25,375 nucleotides of DNA from JABFRJ01 sp964389095 (GTDB taxonomy: Bacteria; Pseudomonadota; Alphaproteobacteria; Rhizobiales; Hyphomicrobiaceae), in NCBI GenBank assembly GCA_964389095.1, contig CAYMEB010000044.1, positions 1-25,375 of the forward strand. Direction: 5' to 3'. How positions within the stretch are numbered: the first letter of the stretch is position 1; the number at the start of each line of letters is the position of its first letter. Below, piece by piece: positions 23,485 to 25,375 of this stretch. Below the pieces are notes generated by a model. The model searched no databases and was not told where the DNA came from. It was given only the letters and a program-made list of their open reading frames with translations. The translations under genes and the position numbers were made by a program.

Positions 23485-24458
23485 GCTGTTCTGTCCGCCA
23501 AACGCACGCGTGGATCGAGCAGCGAATAGAGAATGTCGACCACCAGGTTGATGACCACGAACATCAACACGATCAGAATGAGGTAGGCGACGATCACGGG
23601 GCGATCGAGCGACTGTATCGAGCCGATGAGAAGCTTACCCATGCCGGGCCACGCAAAGATCGTCTCCGTCACGACCGAGAAGGCCACGAGGTTCCCGAAC
23701 TCCAGGCCCAGGACCGTGACGACCGGGATCATGATGTTCTTGAGCAGATGCACCCCGATCACCCGACGTTGCGAGAGACCCTTCGCACGTGCGAATTTGA
23801 TATAGTCCTGGTGGATCGCCTCGCGCGTCCCCGCGCGGGTCAGGCGGATGACGAGACTGATCTTGAGCAGCGCAAGATTGAGCGCGGGCAGCAGCAGATG
23901 CTGCCACCCTTTCACCGTGAAGAGGCTACTTGTCATGCCCAATACGGTCGCCACCGGCCCACGGCCAGTCGACGGCAACCAGCCGAGCATGACCGCAAAG
24001 ACCATGATCATCATCAGTCCGACCCAAAACGTCGGCAGGGAAAACCCGACGATCGAGCCGGCCATGATGGTCTTGGACGCAAAACTGTCCGGTCGCAGGC
24101 CTGCATACAAGCCGAGCGGAATGCCCAGAACGACCGCCAGAATTGTCGCAGCGATCGCCAGTTCCAGCGTCGCAGGCATTCGTTGAACTATGACCTTGAG
24201 TGCGCTTTCCCCGAAGATGAAGCTCTTGCCCAGGTCACCCTTCAGCGCTCCCAGAACGAAATGCCAGTACTGCTCCCAGATCGGCCGGTCGAGGCCCAGG
24301 GCCTTGATAGCCGCTTCGATGTCTTTCTGGTCCGCCTGGGGATTGATCAGCAGATACACAGGATCGCCGATCACGTGGACGCCGAAGAACACGATCAGCG
24401 ACATCACCACGACGACGAAGCAGCTCTGCATCAGACGCCGGATCACGAATGCGGTCAT
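23481..24458 (-). CDS. dppB: Peptide ABC transporter permease, DppB type
   Basis: A 325-residue inner-membrane permease and the first gene of the dppBCDF unit. Marks are the N-terminal RRLMQSCFVVVVMSLIVFFG, the periplasmic LGLDRPIWEQYWHFVLGAL with GDLGKSFIFGES, LPTFWVGLMMIMVFAVMLG, the coupling loop KFARAKGLSQRRVIGVHLLK, VTETIFAWPGMGKLLIGSI and the terminal LLDPRVRLADRTA. ATG 24456-24458 has GAGGT seven bases upstream. The substrate-binding protein that should feed this channel is missing from the 257 bp upstream, beyond which the malic enzyme gene diverges, so the binding protein must be encoded elsewhere. Confidence 0.96.
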   Translation of the reverse strand: MTAFVIRRLMQSCFVVVVMSLIVFFGVHVIGDPVYLLINPQADQKDIEAAIKALGLDRPIWEQYWHFVLGALKGDLGKSFIFGESALKVIVQRMPATLELAIAATILAVVLGIPLGLYAGLRPDSFASKTIMAGSIVGFSLPTFWVGLMMIMVFAVMLGWLPSTGRGPVATVLGMTSSLFTVKGWQHLLLPALNLALLKISLVIRLTRAGTREAIHQDYIKFARAKGLSQRRVIGVHLLKNIMIPVVTVLGLEFGNLVAFSVVTETIFAWPGMGKLLIGSIQSLDRPVIVAYLILIVLMFVVINLVVDILYSLLDPRVRLADRTA

Positions 24459-24616
24459 TTACCCGACCTCCCATAGCCACAGTAGCCCGCGCATGGGGCG
24501 CGGCCGGCGACGCGGGGCAGACCGCTATCTCTGCGCACGGGCGTGGAGGCCATCGAGCAGTTCCGTGAGATACGCACTTGTAATTCCGTTCCCATGAGTT
24601 CGCCCGAAGGCAAAGC

Positions 24617-24667
24617 ATGCGGCGGCACCTGCACGCAACATAGTTGCCCCGGCGCCGCATTTTTTTT
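24617..24667 (+). terminator. Terminator-like hairpin with T8 in the malic enzyme leader
   Basis: ATGCGGCG (24617-24624) pairs perfectly with CGCCGCAT (24653-24660). Inside it GCAAC/GTTGC (24635-24647) forms a second stem with a 3-nt loop. The outer stem runs straight into eight Ts (24660-24667). An alternative register, GCGGCACC with GGCGCCGC, has one mismatch. This has the form of an intrinsic terminator on the plus strand, but no plus-strand gene lies upstream (dppB is divergent), and the malic enzyme start is only 49 bp downstream. It could be an attenuator in the leader or the end of a small RNA; TGTAAT at 24579-24584 is a possible upstream -10 box. Confidence 0.55.
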
Positions 24668-24715
24668 GTTAGGGTGATCAGCAGTGGGCTGACGCCGACC
24701 AGGAGAGAAACACGA

Positions 24716-25375
24716 ATGTTCCGCCGTGGCGGCCAGAAGGGGCCCGGACGGGCCCGAGGCGGCGGACCGGTAATGCCGTTGCCATTCGCATTGGACGCCC
24801 GCCCCCTGTCGATGGCAAATCCCCGGCAACCCTCGGTGGCGGGTTCGGGCGAGCCGGCAGCGCACCCCGAAGCAGGAAATGCAGTTGCGGATACCGACAG
24901 CACGCGCGCACCGAGCGAACCGCGTGGCCGAAGAGAGGAGACGAGCCGTACAATGTCGAATTCAGACCTGAGACGCGCGGCACTGGACTATCACGAGGCC
25001 GATCCTCCGGGGAAAATTGCGATCCGGCCGACCAAGCCAGTCGTCAATCAGGCCGACCTTGCGCTTGCCTACTCGCCCGGCGTGGCTCACGCATGCACCG
25101 CAATCGCAGAGGACCCTGCGATGGTCTCGAGGCTGACCGCGCGCGGCAACCTGGTAGCGGTCATCTCGAATGGAACTGCCGTGCTCGGGCTCGGCGATAT
25201 CGGCCCGCTAGCCTCCAAGCCCGTGATGGAAGGCAAGGCAGTCCTGTTCAAAAAATTTGCGGGAATCGATGTCTTCGACATCGAGGTGGACGAAAAGGAA
25301 ATTGCCCCGTTCGTCGAGGCGGTCGCTCGGCTGGAACCGACGTTCGGCGGCATCAACCTCGAGGATATCAAGGCG
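24716..25375 (+). CDS. maeB: NADP-dependent malic enzyme, 5' part
   Basis: The reading frame is open to the window edge and encodes the N-terminal part of a malic enzyme, which oxidatively decarboxylates malate to pyruvate. Visible marks are DYHEADPPGKIAIRPTKP, DLALAYSPGVAHACTAIAED, RGNLVAVISNGTAVLGLGDI, GPLASKPVMEGKAVLFKKFA and GIDVFDIEVDEKEIAPF. In this class a phosphotransacetylase-like domain normally follows; it would be outside the window. The conserved part begins near ATG 24953, preceded by GAGGAG at a rather long 12 nt. An in-frame ATG at 24716 has AGGAGAG at an ideal 8 nt (24701-24707) and no stop follows, so I give that start. It would add 79 residues rich in Gly, Arg, Pro and Ala, probably disordered. 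The gene is certain; the start is not. Confidence 0.9.
   Translation, partial: MFRRGGQKGPGRARGGGPVMPLPFALDARPLSMANPRQPSVAGSGEPAAHPEAGNAVADTDSTRAPSEPRGRREETSRTMSNSDLRRAALDYHEADPPGKIAIRPTKPVVNQADLALAYSPGVAHACTAIAEDPAMVSRLTARGNLVAVISNGTAVLGLGDIGPLASKPVMEGKAVLFKKFAGIDVFDIEVDEKEIAPFVEAVARLEPTFGGINLEDIKA

Noticed and set aside
23448..24476. 342-codon plus-strand frame opposite dppB
   Set aside because: Its His/Asp/Arg-rich composition is typical of the antisense of membrane-protein codons, and dppB is complete on the other strand.

Overview
The window looks like a chromosomal segment of a GC-rich alphaproteobacterium, most likely of the order Hyphomicrobiales (Rhizobiales). The support is the family-level look of MurQ, GltB/GltD, GlyQ, HrcA and the large two-domain malic enzyme, a CtrA-like TTAA-N7-TTAG site, and non-PTS peptidoglycan-recycling and peptide-uptake genes. 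No rRNA, phage, transposase or CRISPR gene is visible, and I cannot name the genus.

Left part (1-5030): a tRNA-Ser(UGA) on the minus strand has a compact triple 12-mer repeat beyond its 3' end that could be integrase arm sites. It is followed by a DMT/EamA transporter (minus), the MurNAc-6-phosphate etherase gene murQ (plus), a DppB/DppC-type permease pair (minus, no ATPase or binding protein beside it), and a small secreted cysteine-rich protein. murQ and the dppC-like gene overlap tail to tail by 120 bp. A 512-bp gene-free stretch with a possible promoter and an inverted repeat leads to gltB.

Middle part (5031-15840): glutamate synthase is encoded by gltB and gltD (plus), but a small ABM-domain protein gene and a glutathione S-transferase gene lie between them. 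Then come a short ribosome hibernation factor, a YafK-like L,D-transpeptidase lipoprotein behind a CtrA-like site, a HupE/UreJ permease (minus) and glyQ (plus). glyS is not next to glyQ.

Right part (15881-25375): on the minus strand, in transcription order, lie dppB-dppC-dppD-dppF (all overlapping by 4-8 nt), a small frame-disrupted ORF, a membrane-anchored J-domain protein, trpS, hrcA and grpE. A J-domain protein, HrcA and GrpE in one run gives this stretch a chaperone theme. At the right edge an NADP-type malic enzyme gene runs off the window on the plus strand. Its leader carries a terminator-like hairpin with an eight-T tract and an ideal Shine-Dalgarno that suggests a longer N-terminus.

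Most of the window is ordinary housekeeping sequence and I see no convincing undescribed system. The points most worth checking are the terminator-like element ahead of the malic enzyme, the small ORF between dppF and the J-domain gene, the split gltB/gltD operon, the membrane J-domain protein and the repeat beside tRNA-Ser.
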